From Croceivirga thetidis (GTDB lineage: Bacteria > Bacteroidota > Bacteroidia > Flavobacteriales > Flavobacteriaceae): 64,000 nt of DNA. The stretch spans positions 1,022,280 through 1,086,279 of the forward strand of contig NZ_JAAWWL010000002.1 in assembly GCF_012272815.1 (NCBI RefSeq), in the 5' to 3' direction. Positions within the stretch are counted from its first letter, which is position 1, and every line of letters begins with the position of its first letter. The translations under genes and the position numbers were made by a program. The notes under the pieces are model-generated. The model ran no database searches, was not told where the DNA came from, and saw nothing but the letters and a program-made list of their open reading frames with translations. This document shows positions 32,787-42,581 of the stretch, one piece after another.

Positions 32787-35700
32787 TCAACAATTATAGT
32801 AATCCAAATTGCACTCATTTTTTGTTTCTGAGACGAATTCGGTCTGCTCATTTAGGTATTTATGAAATCTCTTTTCCATCGCGTAAAAATCTTTAATGGG
32901 CATACTGGGTCGCACAGAATCCAGTTGGTATCGAGTCAGAAAGTCCTCTCCCAATCGTGGGTCATATCTATAGAGTTTCCAATGACCGGACTTAACCGCC
33001 GCAGCTTGATGTTTCCATGTTGATTTACTATCAATACCATGTTCTTTGCTTGAGCAATATGCAATAATTAAAGAAGGGCCTTCGAACGATTCCGCTTCTT
33101 TAAATGCTGTCAAGGTCTGTTGGGCATCAGCTCCAATTGCAATTGAAGCAACATAAACATCATCATACTGCATCGCTAATGCTCCAAGGTCTTTTTTATT
33201 TTTAGCCTTAGGCTGGAAACCAAATTTTGCGCTCGCCCCCTTTGGAGTTGCTTTGGACTTCTGTCCACCTGTGTTGGAATACAATTCGTTATCCAAGACC
33301 AGAATATTGACATTCTCACCAGACGCTAAAACATGATCCACTCCTCCATAACCTATATCATAGGCCCAACCATCACCTCCAATAATCCAAACACTTCGTT
33401 TGACTAAAAAATCTGCCAATTCCAACAGTTGTTTTGAATTGGTATCTTCAAAAGTTCGAAGTATTTTTTTTAGTTGCAATACCCTATTGCGTTGATCAAA
33501 AATTTCTTGTTCACTTAATTGCTGACATTCCAGAATATCTGAAATCAATGAGCCATTTATTGAACAGTTCATATTTGCAAGTAACGTTCTTGCTTCTTTA
33601 AATTTCATGCGTTGTGAAAGCTGGAATCCCATTCCAAATTCCGCATTATCCTCAAATAATGAGTTTGACCATGCTGGACCAAAGCCCTCTTTATTCTTGG
33701 ACCATGGTGTAACTGGTAATGCACCCCCAAATATTGAACTGGCCCCGGTCGCGTTTGCAATTAACATACGGTCTCCAAATAATTGAGAAATTAATTTCAA
33801 ATAAGGAGCCTGTCCACAATTTTCTTCTCCTGTTGAATACTTGAATAAAGGTTGTTGTAATTGTTGTTGGGGTATGCTATAATCATCTATCTGGCATCTA
33901 TCATACTCTTGGATATTTTCAAAAATTGACCAATGCTCCTGTGCCATAGCAATGGCAGATTTAGAACTACTCATTTGCAATGCACCAACAGTACAAGATT
34001 CCACACAATTATTGCATGAAGTACACTGGTCCGGATTTACTTGAATTGTATAATTCAACAAATCGAAACCTTCTCCCAATTGATTCGCATTTAACGACTT
34101 AAATCCTTTTTTTAAAGGCATTTGTTCATTAGAAATTACCTTGGGCCGTATTGCAGCCTGTGGGCATGCAAGACTACATAGTCCACATTGCGTGCAAGAA
34201 TCCATATCCCAAATTGGTATTTTTCCCTTACCCCTGTTTCCCAACAATTCTGATGTATTCGTGGGAAAGGTTCCATCTATTGGGAATGCACTTACAGGTA
34301 GTTCATTTCCCCTTTTATCAAGAAGATGCCCCAAAAAGGTATTGGTGAAGTTACTTTCACTATCCAACCTATATTCAAATTGTTTGTCAAGGGTAGGAAT
34401 GGAAGTCAATTCATTTGTGGTGGTGATAAATTCACCATTAGTAGAGAAGGGGTTCATTTTTAATAAAAGTTTAAAAAGTTGGTCCTCCTCTCCATTAAAC
34501 GCATATAAACATATTCGCTTTGTTCGGATGAAATCGCGAATTTCAAGTTCTAAGTTTGCCCAAATATTTTCGAGACCAAGGGCGTTACTCAGAATCAGGG
34601 TTCCATTTGTTTTAATTCTTTTGAAAATTGATTGATTGTTCAAGTAAGCGGCATTGGCACATATAAGTAAGTCCGCTTCTTGAATTAAATAGGGAGCCTT
34701 TATTCCAGTTTCAGATAAACGTAGGTTATGTACGGTATCTGATTTCGATTTTTTATAATCAATCTCAGTATATGACTGCAAAAACGAAGGCTGAGCTAAG
34801 GTCAGGTCATTCAAAAAAGTTTCATATGCTTGATTGAAGCCCTCATCTTGACCATAACAAAGCATTTGGAATGAACCTTTTAAAAGGTTGGGATTGGCCA
34901 TTACCGGCAAACTAAGATTACTGACATCATCATTTATGCCTACCGTAAATCTTGGTTTGGGATGTTCATTTTTTAGATTTTCAAAAATGGAAACCACCAT
35001 CCCTGGGGTTAATTCCTTTGACGACAAACCATAACGACCGCCTATCACCATAGGTAAGTATGAGATTTCCTTGTTGTGGTATGCAGTTACGAGCGCTTGA
35101 TTGATTTCTAAAAAAAGTGGTTCACCAACAGAACCAGCTTCTTTGGTTCGGTCTAAAACAGCAATGTTCTTACATGATTTTGGCAATGCACATAATAGAT
35201 TGGGTATACTTAGAGGGCGGTACAACCGAATTTTTATCAGTCCACATTTTTCGCCTTTACCATTCAAGAATCGAACGGTTTCCTCAATAGTTTCAGTGGA
35301 AGAAGCCATTGAAATCAATACGTGTTCTGCATCCGGATGGCCGAAATAATCAATGATTTTATAGTGCCTACCCGTTAAATCTGCAAATTCGTCCATCGTC
35401 TCTTGAACTACATCCGGACATGATTCATATAAGGAATTAATAGCTTCACGACTTTGAAAAAAGGTATCGGCTGCTTGACTGGTTCCCCTAATTACTGGAT
35501 TATTTGGGTCTAAGGCATTTCTTCGATGCGCTTTAACGGCTTCATCATCCATTAGTTTAAGGATGATATCATCGGAAACCTCATTAATCTTTTGTGTTTC
35601 GTGGGATGTTCTAAATCCATCAAAAAAATGAACAAAGGGTATTTTGGATTTTAAGGTTGCAAGTTGTGAAATTAGGGCAAAATCCATTGCTTCTTGAACT

Positions 35701-36137
35701 GATGCTGATGCTAAAAATGCATAGCCCGAAGCACGAACTGCCATTATATCGCTATGGTCGCCAAAAATTGAAAGGGCATGTGTAGCTATGGAACGTGTAG
35801 CGACATGAATTACGTTTGGGGTAAGTTCACCGGCAATCTTGTACATGTTTGGCAACATGAGCAACAAACCTTGAGATGCGGTGAATGTTGAAGATAAGGA
35901 GCCTGTTTGTAAGGCCCCATGCATGGTTCCGGCCACTCCGGCCTCACTTTGCATTTCAAATGCTCTTGGAATGGAACCAAAAATATTTTTTTGTCCTTTT
36001 GCACTCCACTCTTCAACCCATGAAGACATTGGTGAAGCTGGCGTAATTGGATAAATTGGAAATATCTCATTGGTCTTATATGCAATTCTAGCTACGGCTT
36101 CATTTGCACAGACCTGAATTTGAGATTGTTTTTTCAT
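32787..36137 (-). CDS. nifJ: Pyruvate:ferredoxin/flavodoxin oxidoreductase
   Basis: A 1116-residue fused PFOR starting at ATG 36137 (IQVCANEAVARIAYKTNEIF). It shows pyrimidine-binding domains, two 4Fe-4S motifs (CTQCGLCSLACPQAA and CTSCNNCVESC) and a TPP-binding domain with GGDGWAYDIGYGGVDH and LDNELYSNTGGQ. It converts pyruvate and CoA to acetyl-CoA, CO2 and reduced ferredoxin or flavodoxin in the cytoplasm. Slightly shorter than the usual 1170-1190. It follows osmC behind a hairpin and probably shares the sigma54 promoter by read-through. Confidence 0.95.
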   Translation of the reverse strand: MKKQSQIQVCANEAVARIAYKTNEIFPIYPITPASPMSSWVEEWSAKGQKNIFGSIPRAFEMQSEAGVAGTMHGALQTGSLSSTFTASQGLLLMLPNMYKIAGELTPNVIHVATRSIATHALSIFGDHSDIMAVRASGYAFLASASVQEAMDFALISQLATLKSKIPFVHFFDGFRTSHETQKINEVSDDIILKLMDDEAVKAHRRNALDPNNPVIRGTSQAADTFFQSREAINSLYESCPDVVQETMDEFADLTGRHYKIIDYFGHPDAEHVLISMASSTETIEETVRFLNGKGEKCGLIKIRLYRPLSIPNLLCALPKSCKNIAVLDRTKEAGSVGEPLFLEINQALVTAYHNKEISYLPMVIGGRYGLSSKELTPGMVVSIFENLKNEHPKPRFTVGINDDVSNLSLPVMANPNLLKGSFQMLCYGQDEGFNQAYETFLNDLTLAQPSFLQSYTEIDYKKSKSDTVHNLRLSETGIKAPYLIQEADLLICANAAYLNNQSIFKRIKTNGTLILSNALGLENIWANLELEIRDFIRTKRICLYAFNGEEDQLFKLLLKMNPFSTNGEFITTTNELTSIPTLDKQFEYRLDSESNFTNTFLGHLLDKRGNELPVSAFPIDGTFPTNTSELLGNRGKGKIPIWDMDSCTQCGLCSLACPQAAIRPKVISNEQMPLKKGFKSLNANQLGEGFDLLNYTIQVNPDQCTSCNNCVESCTVGALQMSSSKSAIAMAQEHWSIFENIQEYDRCQIDDYSIPQQQLQQPLFKYSTGEENCGQAPYLKLISQLFGDRMLIANATGASSIFGGALPVTPWSKNKEGFGPAWSNSLFEDNAEFGMGFQLSQRMKFKEARTLLANMNCSINGSLISDILECQQLSEQEIFDQRNRVLQLKKILRTFEDTNSKQLLELADFLVKRSVWIIGGDGWAYDIGYGGVDHVLASGENVNILVLDNELYSNTGGQKSKATPKGASAKFGFQPKAKNKKDLGALAMQYDDVYVASIAIGADAQQTLTAFKEAESFEGPSLIIAYCSSKEHGIDSKSTWKHQAAAVKSGHWKLYRYDPRLGEDFLTRYQLDSVRPSMPIKDFYAMEKRFHKYLNEQTEFVSETKNECNLDYYNC

Positions 36138-36146
36138 GATAATGAA

Positions 36147-36184
36147 TAAAAAAGAAGGGGCCGATAGCTCGGCCCCGCTTCTTT
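36147..36184 (-). terminator. Hairpin terminator/attenuator between osmC and PFOR genes
   Basis: GGGGCCGA pairs with TCGGCCCC around TAGC, extended by AAGAAG/CTTCTT. On the minus strand it runs into TTTTTTATT. It lies between the osmC stop and the PFOR ATG, so it probably reduces read-through into the PFOR gene rather than blocking it fully. Confidence 0.75.
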
Positions 36185-36735
36185 TATTTTTCAAATTCGA
36201 TCTTTACTGGTGTTGGATTGCTCAACATGTCAAAGACCGGTGAAAACTGGGCCAGATTGCGCAATTGCTCTTCAGAAGCATCGGACTTCACCTTGAACTT
36301 TACAGTAATTCCATCAAAACCTTTTCTAACCTCTGGATCCAATCCTAGGAATCCATGCAAATCAGCGCCACCCTTTAGGCTAGCCTCTGCTCCTTGAATA
36401 TCAATTCCGTTGGCAGCAGCATGGTATACCATAGCTCCAGTTAGACAAGATCCCAATGCGTGTAATACGATTTCAGCTGGCGTAGCTGCTTTATCCTCAC
36501 CCAATAGAACATTGGGGTGATCCGCCTCCATGGTAAATGTTTCTTGTCTTGTAGTATCCTCTTGACAAACCCCATAAAAGCTTTTAGCACTAGACACACA
36601 ATGCCCACCTGTTAACCAATTTGTTTTGGTTCGAAATTCAAATTTTGCCAATTCAGGATTTCCTTGAACCGCTTCAATTGTGTCCACTAATTGACCTACG
36701 TTTACTCCGTTTTTAATGTTTTCAGTTGTAATCAT
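36184..36735 (-). CDS. OsmC family protein
   Basis: A 183-residue protein of the OsmC/Ohr fold. The domain has FEFRTKTNWLTGGHC, EADHPNVLLGEDKAATPAE and ALGSCLTGAM, in which the last Cys should be the peroxidatic one. OsmC enzymes reduce organic peroxides with dithiols. It follows a strong sigma54-type promoter and a UAS and is the first gene of the osmC-PFOR unit. Confidence 0.92.
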   Translation of the reverse strand: MITTENIKNGVNVGQLVDTIEAVQGNPELAKFEFRTKTNWLTGGHCVSSAKSFYGVCQEDTTRQETFTMEADHPNVLLGEDKAATPAEIVLHALGSCLTGAMVYHAAANGIDIQGAEASLKGGADLHGFLGLDPEVRKGFDGITVKFKVKSDASEEQLRNLAQFSPVFDMLSNPTPVKIEFEK

Positions 36736-36778
36736 TTCTATTAAAATTTAAATTGATAAATAAACTCGATCAATAGTA

Positions 36779-36795
36779 TGCACTTGTCGTGCCAA
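36779..36795 (-). promoter_or_regulatory. Sigma54 -24/-12 promoter of osmC
   Basis: On the minus strand the 17-bp sequence TTGGCACGACAAGTGCA matches the sigma54 consensus TTGGCACG-N4-TTGCA, with GG and GC in the required register and one mismatch. It is 44 bp upstream of the ATG at 36735. Confidence 0.85.
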
Positions 36796-36853
36796 AACAT
36801 TTAAATATCTGATTACCTGATATATAAGTAAATTTTGAAGAAAATTAAAAATA

Positions 36854-36904
36854 ACGATATTTCGTTTTTTTACGAATTTTCGTTATTTAATTACGATATT
36901 TCGT
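36854..36904 (-). promoter_or_regulatory. Triple palindromic upstream activator site
   Basis: Three ACGA-N4-TCGT palindromes at 36854-36865, 36872-36883 and 36893-36904. The first and third are identical (ACGATATTTCGT). Spacing is 18 and 21 bp. They lie 60-125 bp upstream of the -24/-12 promoter, where enhancer-binding proteins bind, and 5 bp from the stop codon of the activator gene. Confidence 0.75.
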
Positions 36905-36908
36905 GATA

Positions 36909-38762
36909 TTAAATAGGGCGGGTTATGCCGAACGCCTTAATTTTTGAACTCAAAGTTGTTGGCGGGATATTGAGAAGAAGTGCAGCGCCATTGGGGCCCG
37001 AAACACGCCAATTACATTTTTTTAAGGCCTTACTGATATTTTCACGTTCCAATGCAACAAGCTCATCTGAGGTCAAAATTACCTCCGTGGCATCCGTAAG
37101 GGTTGTTTCAACAGATTGATTGTTGGATTGTGGGATAATTAGCTTCCAATCAATTTTACCGTTTTTCGAAACGATTACAGCGCGTTCAATAAGATTTTGG
37201 AGCTCACGTACATTACCTGGCCAATTGTAGGATTTGAAGCTTTCTACAGCGTTATCTTCAAGTAAGGAAATGGTTTTACCAAGTTTCTTGCCAAAATGCT
37301 CAAGCATTTTATTTGCAATTAGAATAACATCATTGCCTCTTTTTCTTAATGGGGGAACCGCTATTGGAAATACATTTAAACGATAATACAAATCTTCGCG
37401 AAAATTGCCTTCCTTGGATTTTTTCAATAAGTCCCGATGGGTCGCAGCGATTATTCTAACATCAACTTTAATGGTTGCTGAGCTTCCTAAAGGGTCGAAC
37501 TCACCCTCTTGAATGACACGAAGTAGTTTTGGCTGAAGTTCTAGCGGAAGCTCACCTATCTCATCTAAAAAGATAGTTCCTTTGTCAGCCAAAAGAAATC
37601 TACCTTTTCTACTGACGGTAGCACCGGTAAATGCCCCTTTCTCATGGCCAAAAAGTTCGCTTTCGATTAGATTAGCCGGAATAGCACCACAATTGATACG
37701 AATGAGGGGTTTTTCATTTCTATGACTCGCTTCATGAATGGCCCTTGCAACCAACTCTTTTCCAGTACCCGTTTCTCCCTGAATAAGAACCGTTGCATCA
37801 GTTATGGCTACTTGTTGAATAGCTCCCAGAACCTTCTTCATGGTACGATCTTCGGCAACTATGCCATAGGTATTGGTCAATTCACTTATTTCAGACTCAA
37901 GATATTTCGTTTGGTTGGTAAGCTCAGAGATTTTCTTTTCATTCTCCAATCTACGTTCCAAATTTCTCAGAATCAAAGTGTAAAACCTATGCGCATCAGA
38001 TCCAGTATTGCTTATGGTACCCTCAGTGGTGGTCTCAGTTCCTTCTGAACCAATAATTTTCAATTTACTGGGAATCATGGTGTTGATACCCTTCGATTCT
38101 CCTTTTTTATTGGAGCTTATCAAATCTTCAAGAATTGTAGCACTTGGCTCATTAAAGAAAAACAACACGTTCCTTTGAATTACATCGGTATTTTCTAAAA
38201 CCTTCAATGCCGCTGGATTGGCCAATAATATTCGGTAATTACCATCGAACATGATAATTATATCCATGGCCCCATTTATCAATCCACTCATTTTAGCGTT
38301 GGTTCGTTCCAACTCCGACTTCGACATTGCAAGGTTTTCTTGTATTACATCAAGTTCTCTATGTCTCTTAATTAAGACCGAGAGAACACCTTTAATAAAT
38401 CCAAAATCGTTGCCGATTAATTTTACAAAACGCTTCGATTCCAATTTATAAAGCTCACATTCTTCCAATGCAGTTACCGATGCAGACCTGGGTTCATTAT
38501 CAATAAGGGCATATTCTCCGAAACAATCGTTAGGTCCGAGGTTGCTGTATTGATGATTGGCGTCATGAACCTTAACTAATCCAGCCTTAATAATGAACAT
38601 TGCGTCACCAACCGTGTCTTTTTTAATAATACAATCACCTTTTTCATAGTATTCTACAACAAGGTCTTGGCATAGCACTTCTAAGGACGACCCCTCTACC
38701 TTTGAGAAAAAGGGGACCCCTTTCAAGAACTTTACCATGCTTTGTACTACATTTTTCTCCAT
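36909..38762 (-). CDS. Sigma54-dependent activator with cNMP and PAS sensor domains
   Basis: A 617-residue regulator. The N-terminal cyclic-nucleotide-binding domain (about 15-130) has [20 protein letters not shown]-like region (about 160-275) and a coiled coil follow. The AAA+ domain has Walker [12 protein letters not shown], the sigma54 contact GAFTGA and Walker [12 protein letters not shown] Fis-type helix-turn-helix ends the protein. It is encoded directly upstream of the operator and osmC promoter, so it probably activates osmC-PFOR. The effector may be a cyclic nucleotide or another ligand. Confidence 0.92.
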   Translation of the reverse strand: MEKNVVQSMVKFLKGVPFFSKVEGSSLEVLCQDLVVEYYEKGDCIIKKDTVGDAMFIIKAGLVKVHDANHQYSNLGPNDCFGEYALIDNEPRSASVTALEECELYKLESKRFVKLIGNDFGFIKGVLSVLIKRHRELDVIQENLAMSKSELERTNAKMSGLINGAMDIIIMFDGNYRILLANPAALKVLENTDVIQRNVLFFFNEPSATILEDLISSNKKGESKGINTMIPSKLKIIGSEGTETTTEGTISNTGSDAHRFYTLILRNLERRLENEKKISELTNQTKYLESEISELTNTYGIVAEDRTMKKVLGAIQQVAITDATVLIQGETGTGKELVARAIHEASHRNEKPLIRINCGAIPANLIESELFGHEKGAFTGATVSRKGRFLLADKGTIFLDEIGELPLELQPKLLRVIQEGEFDPLGSSATIKVDVRIIAATHRDLLKKSKEGNFREDLYYRLNVFPIAVPPLRKRGNDVILIANKMLEHFGKKLGKTISLLEDNAVESFKSYNWPGNVRELQNLIERAVIVSKNGKIDWKLIIPQSNNQSVETTLTDATEVILTSDELVALERENISKALKKCNWRVSGPNGAALLLNIPPTTLSSKIKAFGITRPI

Positions 38763-38859
38763 CGGTGAAAAGCTATCACGAGAAATTAAATATAAAAATT
38801 ATATAATAAGGATTTCAAATGATGATTTAATTTTTCATAATTTTTATCGATACAATTCT

Positions 38860-38867
38860 TATCTTTG
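38860..38867 (+). promoter_or_regulatory. Candidate -7 box of oxyR
   Basis: TATCTTTG matches TAnnTTTG and lies 18 bp before the oxyR ATG. A clear -33 TTG is not evident, so the assignment is tentative. Confidence 0.4.
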
Positions 38868-38885
38868 ATTTTCAATTTCGATTAA

Positions 38886-39827
38886 ATGACAATTACCCAA
38901 CTACAATATGTTTTGGCCGTAGCGGAGCATAGAAATTTCACCCTTGCGGCGGAGAAAAGTTTTGTGACCCAACCGACATTGTCCATGCAGGTTCAAAAGC
39001 TCGAAGACGAACTTGATGTATTAATTTTTGACCGAGGCAAAAAACCTATTTCGATAACAGAAGTTGGGAAAAAAATCGTGGCTCAAGCAAAAAATATTGT
39101 TGCTGAAGCAGAGCGGATAAAAGATATTGTAGACCAACAAAAAGGCTTTATTGGAGGTGATTTTAGCTTGGGTATTATCCCAACTGTTATGCCCACCCTA
39201 TTACCAATGTTTTTACAAAATTTTTTGAATCGATATCCGAAAGTTAATTTGACGATAAGGGAACAAAATACCGACGAGATGATTCGAAATCTTCAGGATG
39301 GACATTTAGATGCAGGAATAGCGGCTACCCCATTGGAAATCGAATTTTTAAAAGAACGTCCATTATATTATGAACCCTTTGTAGGTTATGTTCCAAAAAC
39401 ACACCGATTGGCCAATCAGACGGAGCTTGGTACCGAAGACTTAGAAATTGACGATGTGCTCTTATTACAAGATGGTCATTGTTTTCGTGATGGTGTAATC
39501 AATTTATGCAAGAGTGTTGGTGGTAATACAGGAGATAATTTTCAAATTGAAAGTGGAAGTTTTGAGACTTTGGTCAATTTATCCAATGAAGGGCTGGGCA
39601 TGACCTTATTACCATTTCTAAATACATTGGAACTTGACGAAAGCAAAAAACAAAATCTCCGTCATTTTAAAGCTCCTTCTCCTGCTCGTGAAATAAGTTT
39701 AATTTATCACAAAAGTGAGCTTAAGATTCAAATTATTGAGGCCTTAAAAGAGGTGATTGCAAGTGTAGTACGCGGTGCAATTGCATTTCAAGATGTAAAA
39801 ATAATCAGTCCTTTGAATAAGAATTAG
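38886..39827 (+). CDS. oxyR: Hydrogen peroxide-sensing LysR regulator
   Basis: A 313-residue LysR protein. An N-terminal winged helix (TLAAEKSFVTQPTLSMQVQK) precedes the effector domain. Cys199 and Cys208 lie in DGHCFRDGVINLC, at the same positions as the redox-active pair of Escherichia coli OxyR, so it should sense peroxide by disulfide formation. It is divergent from the cNMP/sigma54 activator and close to osmC, in keeping with a peroxide-stress cluster. Confidence 0.95.
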   Translation: MTITQLQYVLAVAEHRNFTLAAEKSFVTQPTLSMQVQKLEDELDVLIFDRGKKPISITEVGKKIVAQAKNIVAEAERIKDIVDQQKGFIGGDFSLGIIPTVMPTLLPMFLQNFLNRYPKVNLTIREQNTDEMIRNLQDGHLDAGIAATPLEIEFLKERPLYYEPFVGYVPKTHRLANQTELGTEDLEIDDVLLLQDGHCFRDGVINLCKSVGGNTGDNFQIESGSFETLVNLSNEGLGMTLLPFLNTLELDESKKQNLRHFKAPSPAREISLIYHKSELKIQIIEALKEVIASVVRGAIAFQDVKIISPLNKN

Positions 39828-40207
39828 CTAATTCTTCGGTAACGATAAGAACATTCTTCAATACAACCGAAGAAAGCCAATATCATTTTTTCACCTTCGA
39901 AACTTACATAGAATCGGACCTCATTTCCGATGGCTTCTGAATCTAAGGTTAGAAACTGTCCATTGTAGTTAAATTGACCACTATCTGTGATTTCACCTTT
40001 TATTTTTTGGTAAGTACCTTCTGAACTGAACCAATAAACTTCTCCATTTTCAATTTCGGTCCATTCCAAAACCAAGCTGCCGGGACTAATTTTCGTTGCC
40101 TCCAACTGCCATTTTCCGTTAACCCCATCAGTAAGTAAAGTATCCCCATCTTCAGTGCAAGAATTCACCACTATTGAAATGAAAATTAAAAGGAAGACTT
40201 TTTTCAT
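39824..40207 (-). CDS. Lipocalin-like lipoprotein
   Basis: A 127-residue protein starting at ATG 40207, with lipobox IVVNSC. The mature part begins NGKWQLEATKI, a lipocalin-like pattern, and continues with eight or so short strands. It may store or carry small hydrophobic compounds at the envelope; the partner is unknown. It overlaps oxyR by four bases at its 3' end. Confidence 0.7.
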   Translation of the reverse strand: MKKVFLLIFISIVVNSCTEDGDTLLTDGVNGKWQLEATKISPGSLVLEWTEIENGEVYWFSSEGTYQKIKGEITDSGQFNYNGQFLTLDSEAIGNEVRFYVSFEGEKMILAFFGCIEECSYRYRRIS

Positions 40208-40251
40208 CTTTTTATATAAGGACGAATAATAAGATAGAAGGTTGCGCATAA

Positions 40252-40278
40252 AAAATCCCACCGCGAGGGTGGGATTTT
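40252..40278 (-). terminator. Terminator of the 65-residue gene
   Basis: AAAATCCCACC pairs perfectly with GGTGGGATTTT around a 5-base loop. On the minus strand the stem ends in a T tract. It follows the gene ending at 40281. Confidence 0.8.
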
Positions 40279-40280
40279 AA

Positions 40281-40478
40281 TTAGGCTTTTAAATAGACTA
40301 AGCTTTGTTTTAATTCTGGTTTATCATAAATGAATTGGGTCAACCAGATTTTAAGTTCTTCAATCTCTTCAGGTAATAACCTTGAGACCGCTTTTTTCAC
40401 TTCTTTAGCGAATAATCTCGCATCAAAACTAACTTTTTGTAGAATAGTTTTTGTGTACTCAAGCATTGCTCGCGCCAT
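40281..40478 (-). CDS. Small conserved-looking cytoplasmic protein
   Basis: A 65-residue helical protein (YTKTILQKVSFDARLFAKEV, then LLPEEIEELKIWLTQF). No named domain recognised. It has its own terminator and a start with ATGG, so I regard it as a real single-gene transcript. Length and composition are typical of small flavobacterial proteins. Confidence 0.65.
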   Translation of the reverse strand: MARAMLEYTKTILQKVSFDARLFAKEVKKAVSRLLPEEIEELKIWLTQFIYDKPELKQSLVYLKA

Positions 40479-40575
40479 AATGTCAATTATATTGTTTAGG
40501 TTAACTTGTTTAGTCCTAATTTACTTATAATTGTGGTAAGATGATTTCTTAAGGCGTTAAAAATTGGATAAAGAG

Positions 40576-41889
40576 ATGTTAAACTCGATGAAAAGTAAGA
40601 CGCAACCTGCTCTTTTTCAAAATTTTAGCATTAAAACTATACGGTTCTTATTTTTTGCGTTAGTACTTGCAAGTTGTAAGTCTACATTCACGACAAATGC
40701 TCTTGACCCAAGTTTATTCGACTATTTGGAACGCGGAAATGAACAGTTCAATGGTTTGTTGGTGGTAAATCCTATTAACCAAGATACCTTAATCGGTCAT
40801 AATCACCGTAAGTATTTTATCCCAGCCAGTAACGTGAAAATATTTACATTTTATGCAGGGATTAAGCTTCAAAAAGCACGAATTCCTACCTTAAAGTACC
40901 ATTTATCCGATAGTACTTTGTTTGTACAACCTACAGGTGACCCGACATTTTTAAATCCAAACTTCGGTGACAGCACTGCCTTCAATTTTCTAAAAAATTA
41001 CTCGAAAATTGCGTTGATAACCAACAATTATGTTGGAGATAAATTTATGCCTGGATGGGCCTGGGAGGACTATCCCTATTATTTTTCACCTGAAATAACT
41101 GCTTTCCCTATTCATAGAAATGTCGTGCAAGTGTATAAAAATGATTCTTTACTAGTGTCACCCAGTTTTTTTGAATCTAAGTTTTCAATTTCTGATAGTC
41201 TACCAATTAGAAAACAACATTCCAATTACTTCTTTGTACCCAATAATTTGAAAGACACCTTACAGATACCTTTCCTTACAGATTCAGAACTTATGGCGAA
41301 GCTACTGCAGGATATTTTGGATAACGAGGTTGTGGTCTCAAAAAAAGCACTATCACGAAACCAGGTGCTACATGGAATGCCTACGGATTCGATTTATAAA
41401 CAAATGCTATGGGAAAGTGACAACTTTACGGCGGAGCAATTGATGCTCGTTAACTCGTCAATGCTCTCCGACACCTTGAGTTTTACCAAGACAAGGGATT
41501 TTATCTTGGAAAATCATTTACAAGGTCTTAAACAGCAACCAAGATGGGTAGATGGTTCCGGGCTTTCTCGGTATAATTTATTTACACCCGAATCTTTTGT
41601 TACCGTATTAAATATGTTGAGGGAAGATATCAGAGAAGAACGCCTTTTCCATCTTTTTCCTGCTTGGAATGCGGAGGGTACGGTACAAAAGCCAACTACT
41701 GAAGAAAACTATTTTATATATGCCAAATCAGGTTCAATGGGCAATATCTACAACTTGAGCGGTTATTTAAAAACCCAACAGGGCAAAGTCCTAATTTTTA
41801 GCCTAATGAGCAATAACTCGAGAAGAAAGTCTTCAGCAATTCGAACCGAAATGTATCGCTTACTTCAGACGATTCACTTGAGCTATTGA
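40576..41889 (+). CDS. D-alanyl-D-alanine carboxypeptidase, PBP4 (S13) family
   Basis: A 437-residue lipoprotein, lipobox VLASC. The S13 motifs are present: SxxK as PASNVK, SxN as SDN in WESDNFTAEQL and KSG in YAKSGSMGN. It should trim or cross-link peptidoglycan peptides in the periplasm. I prefer the ATG at 40576 over an upstream TTG. Its last seven bases overlap the convergent Nudix gene. Confidence 0.9.
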   Translation: MLNSMKSKTQPALFQNFSIKTIRFLFFALVLASCKSTFTTNALDPSLFDYLERGNEQFNGLLVVNPINQDTLIGHNHRKYFIPASNVKIFTFYAGIKLQKARIPTLKYHLSDSTLFVQPTGDPTFLNPNFGDSTAFNFLKNYSKIALITNNYVGDKFMPGWAWEDYPYYFSPEITAFPIHRNVVQVYKNDSLLVSPSFFESKFSISDSLPIRKQHSNYFFVPNNLKDTLQIPFLTDSELMAKLLQDILDNEVVVSKKALSRNQVLHGMPTDSIYKQMLWESDNFTAEQLMLVNSSMLSDTLSFTKTRDFILENHLQGLKQQPRWVDGSGLSRYNLFTPESFVTVLNMLREDIREERLFHLFPAWNAEGTVQKPTTEENYFIYAKSGSMGNIYNLSGYLKTQQGKVLIFSLMSNNSRRKSSAIRTEMYRLLQTIHLSY

Positions 41890-42473
41890 TTTTCAAATAA
41901 ATTGTTGATTTGCGCCCACTGCATTAACAAGATTGTTTTGGCATCATTGATTTCATTTGATTCAATCATTCGAATGGCTTTTTTGAACGGTATCTCAAGG
42001 ACTTCGATATTCTCGGTCTCATTGTCAGCTCCACCACCTTCACCTACCTTCATCTTATCTTCATAAGCACCAATAAATAAGTAAAGGATTTCTGTTACCG
42101 AACCCGGTGACATATACGTCTCAAAAACACGTTCAACGTTATTTATCTTGTACCCTGTCTCTTCTTCGGTCTCTTTGCGAATACAATCTTCAGGGTTATC
42201 TCCATCCAACAATCCTGCACAAACTTCAATCATCATACCATCTTTGTTGCCATTGACATAAGTCGGCATGCGAAACTGTCTGGTAAGAATTACGGTTTCC
42301 TTTTCCTTGTTATAAAGCAAAATTCCAGCGCCATTTCCCCTGTCATATGCTTCTCGATGTTGCTCCTCCCAACTACCGTCTTGTTTTTGGTATTCAAAAG
42401 AGTACTTGTTTAAGGTATACCAATTATCCGATAAAAGTTCCTTTTTGATATTGCGAATATGCTCGTTTGCCAA
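41883..42473 (-). CDS. nudK: Nudix hydrolase, GDP-mannose pyrophosphatase-like
   Basis: A 196-residue Nudix enzyme. The Nudix box is GLLDGDNPEDCIRKETEEET and the N-terminal LSDNWYTLNKYSFEY matches the NudK group, which cleaves GDP-mannose and related nucleotide sugars. It starts at TTG 42473; no in-frame ATG lies in the N-terminal region. Convergent with the carboxypeptidase gene. Confidence 0.82.
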   Translation of the reverse strand: MANEHIRNIKKELLSDNWYTLNKYSFEYQKQDGSWEEQHREAYDRGNGAGILLYNKEKETVILTRQFRMPTYVNGNKDGMMIEVCAGLLDGDNPEDCIRKETEEETGYKINNVERVFETYMSPGSVTEILYLFIGAYEDKMKVGEGGGADNETENIEVLEIPFKKAIRMIESNEINDAKTILLMQWAQINNLFENQ

Positions 42474-42581
42474 AATATTCTGATTTGATTTGTAAAGTTA
42501 ATCGATGTCATAGTTAGGTCTGGAATCAATACCTTTTAAATTCTTAAGTTTATAACATTACATCCATCTAAGACCTTAAAA

